Assembly (NCBI RefSeq): GCF_021029445.1
Contig: NZ_CP072610.1
Coordinates: forward strand, 2,604,001-2,668,000
Source: Pseudomonas wenzhouensis
Lineage (GTDB): Bacteria > Pseudomonadota > Gammaproteobacteria > Pseudomonadales > Pseudomonadaceae
DNA length: 64,000 nucleotides
Reading direction: 5' to 3'
Shown: in pieces, positions 26,700 to 35,667 of the stretch
How the letters are laid out: each line of letters starts with the position of its first letter
Numbering within the stretch: the first letter of the stretch is position 1
Notes under the pieces: model-generated
What the model saw: only the letters and a program-made list of their open reading frames with translations
Databases searched by the model: none
What the model was told of the DNA's origin: nothing
Position numbers and translations under genes: made by a program

Positions 26700-27377
26700 T
26701 CAGATGGCCGCTTCGCGGCTGCTGCTTGCTGGCACACCGCTGTGGAAACGAAACTGCTCGTCCGGCGAGATGATCAGTTCACGCTCCACCGCGCGTACCA
26801 CCTCGATACGTGCGTCCACATCGGCCGCATCGCCATACAGGTAAGCGAGCTTGAGATACCCCCGATAGTGGCGCCCTTCACTCTCCAACAAGCCGGCGTA
26901 GAACTTGGCCAGTTCGGCATCCAGATGCGGCACCAACGCGGCGAAGCGCTCACAGGAGCGCGCCTCGATAACAGCCCCGACCACCAACACATCCACCAAC
27001 CGCTCCACCTCACCGCCGCGCAGGAGCGCGCGCAGGCCAGCGGCATAACGTGAAGCCGAGACGTGACGAACCTCGATACCACGGCCACGAATGATCTTGC
27101 TCACCTGCTCGAAGTGCACCAGTTCCTCACGGGCCAAACGCGACATTCTCGCGGTCAATTCGGTCTTGGTCAGGTAGCGCCCCATCAGGCTAAGGGCCGT
27201 TTGCGCCGCCTTGTATTCCAGGTTGCGGTGATCGAGCAGGAGGATCTCCTGCTGGCGCAAGGCCTCGTCCAGCCAGGCGTCAGGGGTCGCAACACCACCG
27301 AGAAACTCGAGAATTTCCTGCAGGATAGTGACAGGTTCCTCACCATTACTCGGAACATGCTGGGTATTTGACATCAT
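26700..27377 (-). CDS. miaE: tRNA-(ms2io6A)-hydroxylase
   Basis: Diiron hydroxylase that adds the final hydroxyl to the isopentenyl group of ms2i6A37 in tRNAs reading UNN codons, using oxygen. 225 residues of the ferritin-like family. Repeated Glu and His ligand pairs are visible (REELVHFEQV and ESEGRHYRGYLKLAY). Two adjacent ATG codons (27377, 27374) are possible starts. It is divergent from the usp gene and its ANR box. Confidence 0.88.
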   Translation of the reverse strand: MMSNTQHVPSNGEEPVTILQEILEFLGGVATPDAWLDEALRQQEILLLDHRNLEYKAAQTALSLMGRYLTKTELTARMSRLAREELVHFEQVSKIIRGRGIEVRHVSASRYAAGLRALLRGGEVERLVDVLVVGAVIEARSCERFAALVPHLDAELAKFYAGLLESEGRHYRGYLKLAYLYGDAADVDARIEVVRAVERELIISPDEQFRFHSGVPASSSREAAI

Positions 27378-27457
27378 GATTGAAGCGCTCTCGGTGCTGG
27401 CGAGGTTGGAAATGGCGGGCCATTATACGAGTGGCAGGCCGGACGACCAGCATGCCG

Positions 27458-27500
27458 TTGATACAGGTCAACATGCCGCTGATAACGACCCGCCTATAGT
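27458..27500 (+). promoter_or_regulatory. ANR box and -10 element of the usp promoter
   Basis: TTGATACAGGTCAA (27458-27471) fits TTGAT-N4-GTCAA. The -10 TATAGT is at 27495-27500, so the box centre lies about 42 bases before the predicted start, the classic position for FNR/ANR activation. Confidence 0.8.
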
Positions 27501-27534
27501 TGGATAACTGCCATTTACGCTCAGGGAGATGACC

Positions 27535-28398
27535 ATGCAAGCGATCCGCAGCATTCTGGTGGTGATGGACCCCCAGCACCCGGAAGCCCTCGCACTGAAG
27601 CGGGCAAAACTGATAGCGGGAGTCACTCAGTCGCATCTGCACCTGCTGGTCTGCGACAAGAAAGGCGACCACAGTGTCTGGCTCAATGACCTAAGCAGCG
27701 AACTGGGCAAGGAAGGCTTCAGCGCTTCGTCGCAGCAGTCCTGGCATGACAACCCGCATCAGACCGTCATCGCTGTGCAGCAAGCCGAGGGCTGTGGCCT
27801 GGTCATCAAGCAGCATGCCCCCGACAACCCGCTGAAAAAAGCCATTCTCACCCCGGAAGACTGGAAGTTGCTGCGCTACTGCCCCGCGCCGGTTCTGATG
27901 GTCAAGACCGATACTTCCTGGACCGGCGGCAACATCCTGGCTGCCGTGGACGTCGGCAATTCAGATGGCGAACACCGCACCCTGCATTCCGGCATCGTCA
28001 GCCACGGCTACGATATCGCCGGCCTAGCCAAAGGCACGTTGCACGTGGTCACTGCGCATCCGACGCCAATGCTGTCGGCCGCCGACCCGACCTTTCAGCT
28101 CAAGGAAACCATCGAAGCGCGCTACCGCGAGCAATGCCGCAGCTTCCAGAACGAATACGACATCAGTGACGAGCGCCTGCATGTGCTCGAAGGCCCTGCC
28201 GACGTAGTGATTCCGCAGGTCGCCAGCCAATTCAACGCCGCCGTCACGGTGATTGGCACCGTGGCCCGCACCGGACTTTCCGGCGCCCTGATCGGCAATA
28301 CCGCAGAAATCGTGCTGGACTCTTTGGAAAGCGACGTGCTGGTACTCAAACCGGACGATGTCATCGCCCACCTCGAAGAACTCGTCGCCCAGCGCTAG
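27535..28398 (+). CDS. Tandem-domain universal stress protein, predicted anaerobically induced
   Basis: 287 residues with two UspA folds. The second carries the nucleotide-binding pattern GTVARTGLSGALIGNTAE. The ATG at 27535 is preferred over 27529 because AGGGAG touches the earlier one and is correctly spaced from the later. P. aeruginosa has an ANR-dependent usp gene at the matching place next to acnB; such proteins aid survival under oxygen starvation. The ANR box here supports the same control. Confidence 0.87.
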   Translation: MQAIRSILVVMDPQHPEALALKRAKLIAGVTQSHLHLLVCDKKGDHSVWLNDLSSELGKEGFSASSQQSWHDNPHQTVIAVQQAEGCGLVIKQHAPDNPLKKAILTPEDWKLLRYCPAPVLMVKTDTSWTGGNILAAVDVGNSDGEHRTLHSGIVSHGYDIAGLAKGTLHVVTAHPTPMLSAADPTFQLKETIEARYREQCRSFQNEYDISDERLHVLEGPADVVIPQVASQFNAAVTVIGTVARTGLSGALIGNTAEIVLDSLESDVLVLKPDDVIAHLEELVAQR

Positions 28399-28418
28399 GG
28401 CGCAGTTGCCAGGACGAA

Positions 28419-28444
28419 CATGCCGCTTTTCAGCGAGCGGCATG
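28419..28444. terminator. Terminator between usp and the DUF1289 gene
   Basis: CATGCCGCT / AGCGGCATG stem with an eight-base loop that includes TTT, between convergent genes. Confidence 0.65.
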
Positions 28445-28461
28445 CTCTCCTGAAAACCGGA

Positions 28462-28938
28462 CTAGACCCGCAACTCCAGGCCTTCACGCAGAAATTTCGG
28501 CGCGATGTAGCGCTCGTAGTGCGCTTCGGAGAGCAGAAAGAACTCGCGATCAATGGCGTCGCGCAACTCGGGCAACGTCCAGTTACGGAACTCGGGCAGC
28601 AACACCATGCCGTAGGCATCAAGCTGGTTGATCATCCGTGCGCCACGCGCAATCAGCTGATAGGCCCAGCAATAAGGCGACTGCTGCGGCACGAAGCGAA
28701 TCTGCCTCTGTTCCAGCTGGCTACGCAGACGCAGCTCATCGAACACCTCGACCTTGGCCGTCATCACCTGCACCAACAGCACTTCCAGACGCGTCCAGAC
28801 CGCACGCTTTTCATCGTCGTTGTAGCTGTTCCAGTTGATCACCTCATGATGAAAGCGCTTGCAACCGCGGCACACGACATCACCATAGACGGTCGAACAA
28901 AGCCCCACACAAGGCGTCTTGATGCGCTGATTGGACAT
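28462..28938 (-). CDS. DUF1289 domain protein
   Basis: 158 residues. The N-terminal 40 residues carry the DUF1289 cysteine pattern CVGLCSTVYGDVVCRGC, which probably binds a metal. The rest is helical and Leu/Arg rich. It matches the gene located between usp and acnB in P. aeruginosa. Function unknown. Confidence 0.85.
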   Translation of the reverse strand: MSNQRIKTPCVGLCSTVYGDVVCRGCKRFHHEVINWNSYNDDEKRAVWTRLEVLLVQVMTAKVEVFDELRLRSQLEQRQIRFVPQQSPYCWAYQLIARGARMINQLDAYGMVLLPEFRNWTLPELRDAIDREFFLLSEAHYERYIAPKFLREGLELRV

Positions 28939-29007
28939 GACAAGGCAATAAGGACTACTGAAAGGTCTGGCATCTTAGCCCTTTGTCTAATTCAGATCAC
29001 CCCCGCC

Positions 29008-29151
29008 AACAGGCCGCAGAAAAACTGCCTGCATTGGCAATACTGCGTTAAAAACGACCTCAAAATGCTCATTTACAGCAGGTAATCTCCGCTTTTTCGG
29101 CCGTTTTGCTTTGTCTGGCCTGCCTCGCCTAGGTTTTTTCAACGGCCTGTC
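29008..29151. repeat. Large imperfect palindrome upstream of acnB
   Basis: The gap 28939-29487 holds no gene. Its left half is a 144-base imperfect palindrome centred near 29079. Outer arms are AACAGGCCG (29008-29016) and CGGCCTGTC (29143-29151); central arms are TTAC (29073) and GTAA (29082). It contains the string CTCAAAATGCTCATTTACA, which I recall from dispersed intergenic elements of gammaproteobacteria. Confidence 0.65.
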
Positions 29152-29168
29152 AATGCGGGGACATCGGC

Positions 29169-29197
29169 TTAACTTTGTGCGCACTTTCCATTAGAAT
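29169..29197 (+). promoter_or_regulatory. Sigma-70 promoter candidate for acnB
   Basis: TTAACT (29169-29174), 17-base spacer, TAGAAT (29192-29197). It predicts a start near 29204 and a leader of about 284 bases before the acnB GTG. Apart from a GTCCC/GGGAC hairpin (29446-29467) next to the ribosome site, nothing recognisable was found in that leader. Confidence 0.5.
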
Positions 29198-29487
29198 CGG
29201 CCCGCCTTGTAAAGGCACCAATGTCCGTTGGAAGCTGTTTTCAAAGCGTCACGAGCACAGTCGATCCTGCAGGTACGATGGCGGCGCAGCCAATTGGAGT
29301 CCCCCCGAGCGACTGCGTCAGCCCTCATCAGAAACCGTCCTGCCGGCGTAAAACTTTGAAAGCAGCTTCTACAAGAGACTCGTGAAACCTCGGCTGATCG
29401 GCTCATAAAGTCGGAAAGCGCCTGGTTCATGGGTATCTGGATCGCGTCCCGGACAACCCTTTGGGACCACTGATGAGGGTAATAACT

Positions 29488-32088
29488 GTGCTTGAAGCCT
29501 ATCGCAAACACGTAGCAGAGCGTGCCGCTCAGGGTATCGTGCCCCAGCCGCTGAACGCCGAACAAACCGCAGGCCTGGTCGAGCTGCTGAAAAATCCGCC
29601 GGCTGGCGAAGAAGAATTCCTCGTAGACCTGATCACCAACCGCGTACCGCCAGGCGTGGACGAAGCTGCCTACGTCAAGGCCGGTTTCCTCTCTGCCGTT
29701 GCCAAGGGCGAAGCCACTTCCCCGCTGATCAGCAAGCAACGCGCCGTCGAGCTGCTGGGCACCATGCAGGGCGGCTACAACATCGCCACCCTGGTCGAAC
29801 TGCTGGACGACGCCACCCTGGGCGCCGTTGCCGCCGAGCAACTCAAGCACACCCTGCTGATGTTCGACGCCTTCCACGATGTCGCCGAGAAAGCCAAGGC
29901 TGGCAATGCCAACGCCAAGGCCGTGCTGCAGTCCTGGGCCGATGGCGAGTGGTTCACCGCCAAGCCGGCCATCGCCGAGAAGTACAGCCTGGCCGTGTTC
30001 AAGGTGCCTGGCGAAACCAACACCGACGACCTGTCCCCTGCCCCGGACGCCTGGTCGCGCCCTGACATCCCGCTGCACGCCCTGGCCATGCTGAAAATGG
30101 CTCGCGACGGCATCGTGCCGGAGCAGCAAGGCGCCATCGGCCCGCTGAAGCAGATCGAAGAGATCAAGGCCAAGGGCTTCCCGGTCGCCTACGTCGGTGA
30201 CGTGGTCGGTACCGGTTCTTCCCGTAAGTCCGCCACCAACTCGGTGCTGTGGTTCTTCGGCGACGACATTCCGTACGTTCCGAACAAGCGCGCTGGCGGC
30301 TTCTGCTTCGGCACCAAGATCGCCCCGATCTTCTACAACACCATGGAAGACGCCGGCGCCCTGCCGATCGAGTTCGACGTGTCGAACATCAACATGGGCG
30401 ACGTGATCGACGTCTACCCGTACGCTGGCAAGGTCTGCAAGCACGGCACCGACGAAGTCATCACCACCTTCGAACTGAAGACCCCGGTGCTGCTCGACGA
30501 AGTCCGCGCTGGCGGCCGTATCCCGCTGATCGTCGGCCGCGGCCTGACCGAGAAGGCGCGCGCAGAGCTCGGCCTGGGCTCCTCCGACCTGTTCAAGAAG
30601 CCGGAGCAGCCGGCTGACAGCGGCAAGGGCTTCACCCTGGCGCAGAAGATGGTCGGCAAGGCCTGCGGCGTCGAAGGCGTGCGCCCGGGCACCTACTGCG
30701 AACCGAAGATGACCACCGTCGGCTCCCAGGACACCACTGGCCCGATGACCCGTGACGAGCTGAAAGACCTGGCTTGCCTGGGCTTCTCCGCTGATCTGGT
30801 GATGCAGTCCTTCTGCCACACTGCGGCCTATCCGAAACCGATCGACGTCACCACCCACCACACCCTGCCGGATTTCATCCGCACCCGTGGCGGCGTATCC
30901 CTGCGTCCTGGCGACGGCATCATCCACAGCTGGCTGAACCGCATGCTGCTGCCGGATACCGTCGGCACCGGTGGCGACTCGCACACCCGCTTCCCGATCG
31001 GCATTTCCTTCCCGGCCGGTTCCGGCCTGGTGGCCTTCGCCGCCGCCACCGGCGTGATGCCGCTGGACATGCCGGAATCGGTTCTGGTGCGCTTCAAGGG
31101 CAAGATGCAACCGGGTATCACCCTGCGTGACCTGGTCCACGCCATCCCCTACTACGCCATCCAGAAAGGCCTGCTGACCGTCGAGAAGAAAGGCAAGAAG
31201 AACATCTTCTCCGGCCGCATCCTCGAGATCGAAGGTCTGGACAACCTGACCGTCGAGCAGGCATTCGAGCTGTCCGACGCCTCCGCCGAGCGTTCGGCTG
31301 CCGGCTGCACCATCAAACTGCCGGAATCGGCCATCGCCGAGTACCTGAAGTCCAACATCACCCTGCTGCGCTGGATGATCAGCGAAGGCTATGGCGATGC
31401 CCGCACCCTGGAGCGCCGTGCCCAGGCGATGGAAGCCTGGCTGGCCAACCCGGTGCTGATGGAAGCCGACAAGGACGCCGAGTACGCCGAAGTCATCGAA
31501 ATCGACCTGGCCGAGCTCAAGGAGCCGGTGCTGTGCGCCCCGAACGACCCGGACGACGCCCGTCTGCTGTCCACCGTGGCCGGCGACAAGATCGACGAAG
31601 TGTTCATCGGTTCGTGCATGACCAACATCGGTCACTTCCGCGCTGCCGGTAAACTGCTGGACAAGGTCAAGGGCGGCATCCCGACTCGTCTGTGGCTGTC
31701 GCCGCCGACCAAGATGGATGCTCACCAGCTGACCGAGGAAGGCTACTACGGCATCTACGGCAAGGCCGGTGCACGCATGGAGATGCCGGGCTGCTCGCTG
31801 TGCATGGGTAACCAGGCACGTGTGGCTGCCAACTCCACCGTGGTGTCGACCTCCACCCGTAACTTCCCGAACCGTCTGGGCGATGGCGCCAACGTGTACC
31901 TGGCCTCTGCCGAACTGGCAGCGGTCGCCTCGATTCTCGGCAAGCTGCCGACCGTTGAGGAGTACATGGCCTACGCGAAGGATATCGACAGCATGGCTGG
32001 CGACATCTACCGCTACCTGAGCTTCGACCAGATCGCCGACTTCCGTGAAGCTGCGGCCAACGCCAAGATCCCGGTCGTTCAGGCCTGA
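29488..32088 (+). CDS. acnB: Aconitate hydratase B
   Basis: Main TCA-cycle aconitase, converting citrate to isocitrate through a 4Fe-4S cluster; family members can also hydrate 2-methyl-cis-aconitate. 866 residues from a GTG at 29488, giving the conserved start (M)[16 protein letters not shown]. An in-frame ATG (29473) and TTG (29461) lie upstream, but GAGGG is correctly placed only for the GTG. Cluster ligands are visible in [12 protein letters not shown] and [12 protein letters not shown]. The domain order, with [18 protein letters not shown] in the N-terminal half, is that of AcnB rather than AcnA. Confidence 0.96.
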   Translation: MLEAYRKHVAERAAQGIVPQPLNAEQTAGLVELLKNPPAGEEEFLVDLITNRVPPGVDEAAYVKAGFLSAVAKGEATSPLISKQRAVELLGTMQGGYNIATLVELLDDATLGAVAAEQLKHTLLMFDAFHDVAEKAKAGNANAKAVLQSWADGEWFTAKPAIAEKYSLAVFKVPGETNTDDLSPAPDAWSRPDIPLHALAMLKMARDGIVPEQQGAIGPLKQIEEIKAKGFPVAYVGDVVGTGSSRKSATNSVLWFFGDDIPYVPNKRAGGFCFGTKIAPIFYNTMEDAGALPIEFDVSNINMGDVIDVYPYAGKVCKHGTDEVITTFELKTPVLLDEVRAGGRIPLIVGRGLTEKARAELGLGSSDLFKKPEQPADSGKGFTLAQKMVGKACGVEGVRPGTYCEPKMTTVGSQDTTGPMTRDELKDLACLGFSADLVMQSFCHTAAYPKPIDVTTHHTLPDFIRTRGGVSLRPGDGIIHSWLNRMLLPDTVGTGGDSHTRFPIGISFPAGSGLVAFAAATGVMPLDMPESVLVRFKGKMQPGITLRDLVHAIPYYAIQKGLLTVEKKGKKNIFSGRILEIEGLDNLTVEQAFELSDASAERSAAGCTIKLPESAIAEYLKSNITLLRWMISEGYGDARTLERRAQAMEAWLANPVLMEADKDAEYAEVIEIDLAELKEPVLCAPNDPDDARLLSTVAGDKIDEVFIGSCMTNIGHFRAAGKLLDKVKGGIPTRLWLSPPTKMDAHQLTEEGYYGIYGKAGARMEMPGCSLCMGNQARVAANSTVVSTSTRNFPNRLGDGANVYLASAELAAVASILGKLPTVEEYMAYAKDIDSMAGDIYRYLSFDQIADFREAAANAKIPVVQA

Positions 32089-32107
32089 TCCCCGCGTTGT
32101 AAAAGGA

Positions 32108-32132
32108 GCCCCGCCCAGTGCGGGGCTTTTTT
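32108..32132 (+). terminator. Terminator after acnB
   Basis: GCCCCGC / GCGGGGC stem with five-base loop followed by six T, a textbook Rho-independent terminator. Confidence 0.95.
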
Positions 32133-32164
32133 ATATCTTCATCGCGCCAACCCCGCCTGCCTTG

Positions 32165-32179
32165 TGGCATATGCCTTGC
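32165..32179 (+). promoter_or_regulatory. Sigma-54 promoter of nasST
   Basis: TGGCATATGCCTTGC has GG (32166-32167), ten bases, GC (32178-32179), with a consensus -12 half (TTGC) and a -24 half of TGGCAta. It predicts a start near 32191 and fits nitrogen control by RpoN. No clear NtrC site was seen upstream. Confidence 0.72.
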
Positions 32180-32196
32180 TTCGTCACTGGCAATAC

Positions 32197-32285
32197 GGCC
32201 CTTCCAATAGCGGAACAGGCCTCAGCGACAACGGCGTCGTACTGGATTCGGGAGGATTCGCCCCGGGATCAGTGCGACGTTTTTT
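32197..32285 (+). promoter_or_regulatory. Candidate ANTAR antitermination leader of nasST
   Basis: Two hairpins three bases apart, then a terminator. Hairpin 1 (32197-32221) has outer GGCC/GGCC, inner TTCC/GGAA and hexaloop AATAGC. Hairpin 2 (32225-32240) has GCGAC/GTCGT and hexaloop AACGGC. The 3' arm of hairpin 2 is also the 5' arm of the terminator CGTCGTACTG (32235-32244) / CAGTGCGACG (32270-32279) followed by six T, so the two structures exclude each other. ANTAR target RNAs are paired hexaloop hairpins with A at loop position 1 and G at position 4. Hairpin 2 fits; hairpin 1 has the A but its G is at position 5. Confidence 0.6.
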
Positions 32286-32336
32286 ATGGGCCAGCGACGG
32301 CCAAGCAGCGTATTGCGTGACCTAAAGGAAAGCAGC

Positions 32337-33548
32337 ATGAGCGAACACGACACCCCTCGCGACGATGCCCTGACCTGGGCCTGGGGCAACAATGCCCCAG
32401 AGAAGAGCGTGCTGAACATCGGCTTCATGGCCCTGAGCGACTCGGCCTCAGTGATCGTCGCCGCCACGCAGGGCTTTGCCGAGAAGTACGGGCTCAGCAT
32501 CAGGCTGCATCGCCAGACCTCCTGGGCCGGCCTACGCGACCGCCTGCTCAGTGGCGAGCTGGATGCCGCGCACAGCCTTTACGGGCTGATCTATGGCGTA
32601 CAGCTGGGTCTCGGCGTCGGTTCGGCCACCGACATGGCCGTGCTCATGGGGCTGAACCAGAACGGCCAGAGCATCAACCTCTCGCACACTTTACAAGCGG
32701 CCGGCGTGACCAGTGGCGAAGCACTGCGCCAGCACGTGCACCAAAACAAAGCACGCCTGACTTTCGCCCAGACCTTCCCCACCGGCACCCATGCCATGTG
32801 GCTCTATTACTGGCTGGCCAGCCAGGGCATCCACCCGCTGCGCGATGTCGACAGCGTGGTGGTGCCGCCGCCACAGATGATCGAACACCTGAAAGCCGCG
32901 CGCATCGACGGTTTCTGTGTCGGCGAACCCTGGACCGCCAAGGCTGTCGATGAACAGCTCGGCTGCACCCTGACCACCATCCAGGCGATCTGGCCGGATC
33001 ATCCGGAAAAGGTACTGGGCTGCACCCGCGCCTTCGTCGAGCAGCACCCCAACACTGCCCGCGCGCTGATCATGGCGGTGCTTGACGCCGCCCGTTTCAT
33101 CGATGACAACGAAGAGAACAAGCGCAGCACGGCGCAGCTACTCAGTGGCAGCGAGTATGTCGACGCCCCGCTCTCGGCGATCACACCGCGCTTTCTTGGC
33201 CAGTATCAGGACGGCCTGGGCCACGCCTGGCTGGACGAGCATCCGCTGCGCTTTCACGCCGGCGGCCTGGTCAACCAACCATACCTGTCCGACGGCATGT
33301 GGTTCATGACCCAGTTCCGCCGCTGGGGCCTGCTGCGCAGAGACCCCGACTACCTGGCAGTGGCCCGCCAGGTTCAGCAGTTGGCTCTGTACCGCGAGGC
33401 AGCGACGGCCCTAGGCATTGCCGTACCGGGCGACATGCGCAGCTCCATCCTGCAGGATGGCAGTTGCTGGGACGGCAGCGACCCTGCCGCCTACGCGCGT
33501 AGCTTCCCTCTGCATGCCCTGGCCGATAATCCGGCTGTCGCCCTGTAA
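32337..33548 (+). CDS. nasS: Nitrate/nitrite-sensing regulatory protein NasS
   Basis: Cytoplasmic sensor with the fold of NrtA/CmpA nitrate-binding proteins. It holds NasT inactive until nitrate or nitrite binds. 403 residues from the ATG at 32337, preceded by AAAGGAAAG. It lacks a signal peptide (MSEHDTPRDDALTWAWGNN), which distinguishes it from transporter binding proteins. Typical segments are LNIGFMALSDSASVIVAA and FCVGEPWTAKAV. It is followed 18 bases later by nasT. The nitrate reductase genes it should control are not in the window. Confidence 0.92.
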   Translation: MSEHDTPRDDALTWAWGNNAPEKSVLNIGFMALSDSASVIVAATQGFAEKYGLSIRLHRQTSWAGLRDRLLSGELDAAHSLYGLIYGVQLGLGVGSATDMAVLMGLNQNGQSINLSHTLQAAGVTSGEALRQHVHQNKARLTFAQTFPTGTHAMWLYYWLASQGIHPLRDVDSVVVPPPQMIEHLKAARIDGFCVGEPWTAKAVDEQLGCTLTTIQAIWPDHPEKVLGCTRAFVEQHPNTARALIMAVLDAARFIDDNEENKRSTAQLLSGSEYVDAPLSAITPRFLGQYQDGLGHAWLDEHPLRFHAGGLVNQPYLSDGMWFMTQFRRWGLLRRDPDYLAVARQVQQLALYREAATALGIAVPGDMRSSILQDGSCWDGSDPAAYARSFPLHALADNPAVAL

Positions 33549-33566
33549 TCATCGGGAGTGTCATCG

Positions 33567-34145
33567 ATGCTGCGTATCCTGCTGATTAACGACACCCCGA
33601 AGAAGGTCGGCCGCCTGAAATGCGCGCTGATCGAGGCGGGTTTCGAGGTAATCGACGAGTCCGGCCTGACCATCGACCTGCCGGAGCGCGTGGAAGCCGT
33701 GCGCCCCGACGTGATCCTGATCGACACCGAATCGCCCGGCCGCGACGTCATGGAGCAGGTGGTACTGGTCAGTCGCGATCAGCCACGGCCGATCGTCATG
33801 TTCACCGATGAGCACGACCCCGGCGTGATGCGCCAGGCGATCCAGAGCGGCGTCAGCGCCTACATCGTCGAAGGCATTCATGCCCAGCGCCTGCAACCGA
33901 TCCTCGACGTGGCCATGGCCCGCTTCGAGAGCGATCAGGCATTGCGTGCCCAACTGCAGGCGCGTGATGCACAACTGGCCGAACGCAAACGCGTCGAGCT
34001 GGCCAAGGGTCTGCTGATGAAAATGAAGAGCTGCAACGAGGAGGAGGCCTACACCCTGATGCGCCGTCAGGCCATGAGTCGCCAGCAGAAGCTGATCCAG
34101 GTGGCCGAACAGATCATCGCCATGCACGACATGCTCGGCGGTTGA
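33567..34145 (+). CDS. nasT: ANTAR-domain antiterminator NasT
   Basis: RNA-binding response-regulator-like protein that prevents termination in leaders of nitrate-assimilation operons. 192 residues from the ATG at 33567 (MLRILLINDTPKK); the GTG at 33558 sits too close to GGGAG. The N-terminal two-thirds is a receiver-like domain. A coiled coil (ALRAQLQARDAQLAERKRVE) leads to the ANTAR helices AKGLLMKMKSCNEEEAYTLM. NasS binds and restrains it. The possible ANTAR leader upstream of nasS implies it may also act on its own operon. Confidence 0.93.
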   Translation: MLRILLINDTPKKVGRLKCALIEAGFEVIDESGLTIDLPERVEAVRPDVILIDTESPGRDVMEQVVLVSRDQPRPIVMFTDEHDPGVMRQAIQSGVSAYIVEGIHAQRLQPILDVAMARFESDQALRAQLQARDAQLAERKRVELAKGLLMKMKSCNEEEAYTLMRRQAMSRQQKLIQVAEQIIAMHDMLGG

Positions 34146-34274
34146 CTGTTGCGCTACGCCGCTCGCTGGCTGTACTGGACAGCGAGACGGCGGCGCGCGT
34201 ATCTTCGCCGCAGGCTGCAGCAGTGGCCAACGTCGCTCGGACGGTTCCGGGCGCTTACGTACTTCGAGGAAATC

Positions 34275-35504
34275 ATGGCTGATAACGCCAAGCGTCGCTT
34301 TGCGCGCATCGATCGTCTGCCCCCCTACGTCTTCAACATCACCGCCGAACTGAAGATGGCTGCACGCCGTCGCGGCGAGGACATCATCGACTTTTCCATG
34401 GGCAACCCCGACGGTGCGACGCCGCCGCACATCGTCGAGAAGCTGGTGCAGGTCGCCCAGCGTGAAGACACCCATGGCTACTCCACTTCCCGCGGTATTC
34501 CGCGCCTGCGCCGCGCCATCTCGCGCTGGTACAAGGACCGCTACGACGTGGAGATCGATCCGGAAAGCGAAGCCATCGTCACCATCGGCTCCAAGGAAGG
34601 CCTGGCACACCTGATGCTGGCCACCCTGGATCATGGCGACACCGTGCTGGTGCCCAACCCCAGCTACCCGATCCATATCTACGGCGCAGTGATCGCCGGT
34701 GCCCAGGTGCGCTCCGTGCCGCTGGTGCCGGGCGTAGACTTCTTCGCCGAGCTGGAACGCGCCATTCGCGAGTCGATCCCCAAGCCGAAGATGATGATTC
34801 TCGGCTTTCCCTCCAACCCCACCGCGCAGTGCGTGGAGCTGGACTTCTTCGAGCGCGTGGTGACCCTGGCCAAGCAGTACGACGTGCTGGTGATTCACGA
34901 CCTGGCCTACGCCGACATCGTCTACGACGGCTGGAAAGCCCCGTCGATCATGCAGGTGCCGGGCGCCAAGGACATCGCAGTGGAGTTCTTCACCCTGTCC
35001 AAGAGCTACAACATGGCCGGCTGGCGCATCGGTTTCATGGTCGGTAACCCCGAGCTGGTCAGCGCCCTGGCGCGGATCAAGAGCTACCACGATTACGGCA
35101 CCTTCACCCCGCTGCAGGTCGCGGCCATCGCCGCGCTGGAAGGTGACCAACAGTGCGTGCGCGATATCGCCGAACAGTACCGCCAGCGCCGCAACCTGCT
35201 GGTCAAGGGTCTGCACGAGATCGGCTGGATGGTGGAAAAACCCAAGGCCTCGATGTACATCTGGGCCAAGATTCCTGACGCCTATGCGCATCTGGGCTCG
35301 CTGGAGTTCGCCAAGAAGCTGCTGGCCGAAGCCAAGGTCTGCGTCTCGCCGGGCCTGGGTTTTGGTGACTACGGCGACGACCACGTGCGCTTCGCCCTGA
35401 TCGAGAACCAGGATCGCAGCCGTCAGGCCTTGCGTGGCATCAAGGCGATGTTACGCGCAGACGGCCTGCTGCCAGGTAAGCCAGCCAAGACCGCGGCTGA
35501 GTAA
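34275..35504 (+). CDS. alaC: Alanine-synthesising aminotransferase AlaC
   Basis: PLP-dependent class I/II aminotransferase making alanine from pyruvate and glutamate. 409 residues from the ATG at 34275 ([20 protein letters not shown]), with GAGGAAATC before it. The PLP lysine is in [15 protein letters not shown]. The sequence follows E. coli AlaC (YfdZ) closely throughout. The upstream in-frame extension to 34149 has no family similarity. Confidence 0.93.
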   Translation: MADNAKRRFARIDRLPPYVFNITAELKMAARRRGEDIIDFSMGNPDGATPPHIVEKLVQVAQREDTHGYSTSRGIPRLRRAISRWYKDRYDVEIDPESEAIVTIGSKEGLAHLMLATLDHGDTVLVPNPSYPIHIYGAVIAGAQVRSVPLVPGVDFFAELERAIRESIPKPKMMILGFPSNPTAQCVELDFFERVVTLAKQYDVLVIHDLAYADIVYDGWKAPSIMQVPGAKDIAVEFFTLSKSYNMAGWRIGFMVGNPELVSALARIKSYHDYGTFTPLQVAAIAALEGDQQCVRDIAEQYRQRRNLLVKGLHEIGWMVEKPKASMYIWAKIPDAYAHLGSLEFAKKLLAEAKVCVSPGLGFGDYGDDHVRFALIENQDRSRQALRGIKAMLRADGLLPGKPAKTAAE

Positions 35505-35510
35505 ATACAA

Positions 35511-35534
35511 AAAGGGCGCCGCGAGGCGCCCTTT
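35511..35534 (+). terminator. Terminator after alaC
   Basis: AAAGGGCGCC / GGCGCCCTTT stem with four-base loop, directly after the alaC stop. Confidence 0.85.
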
Positions 35535-35667
35535 CTGTATGGCCATGGATACCGACAAGTTCTGCGACAATTCATGACGCTACCTGCGCCAGACGGTAGT
35601 TTCAGGTAATTGCCCGACAAAGTGAACGCCCGTACACTGCGCGCCCCTCCCCTGACGGTTCCCCCCA

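Noticed and set aside
29191..31725. 844-codon open frame antisense to acnB
   Set aside because: The sense strand encodes an unmistakable AcnB. The antisense frame is a by-product of GC-rich codon use and has low-complexity, non-family sequence.
32337..33548. NasS as the binding protein of a nitrate ABC transporter
   Set aside because: It lacks a signal peptide, no permease or ATPase is adjacent, and nasT follows directly.
33561..35384. 607-codon frame antisense to nasT and alaC
   Set aside because: Both sense genes are complete and recognised; the frame shows no domain and crosses two genes.
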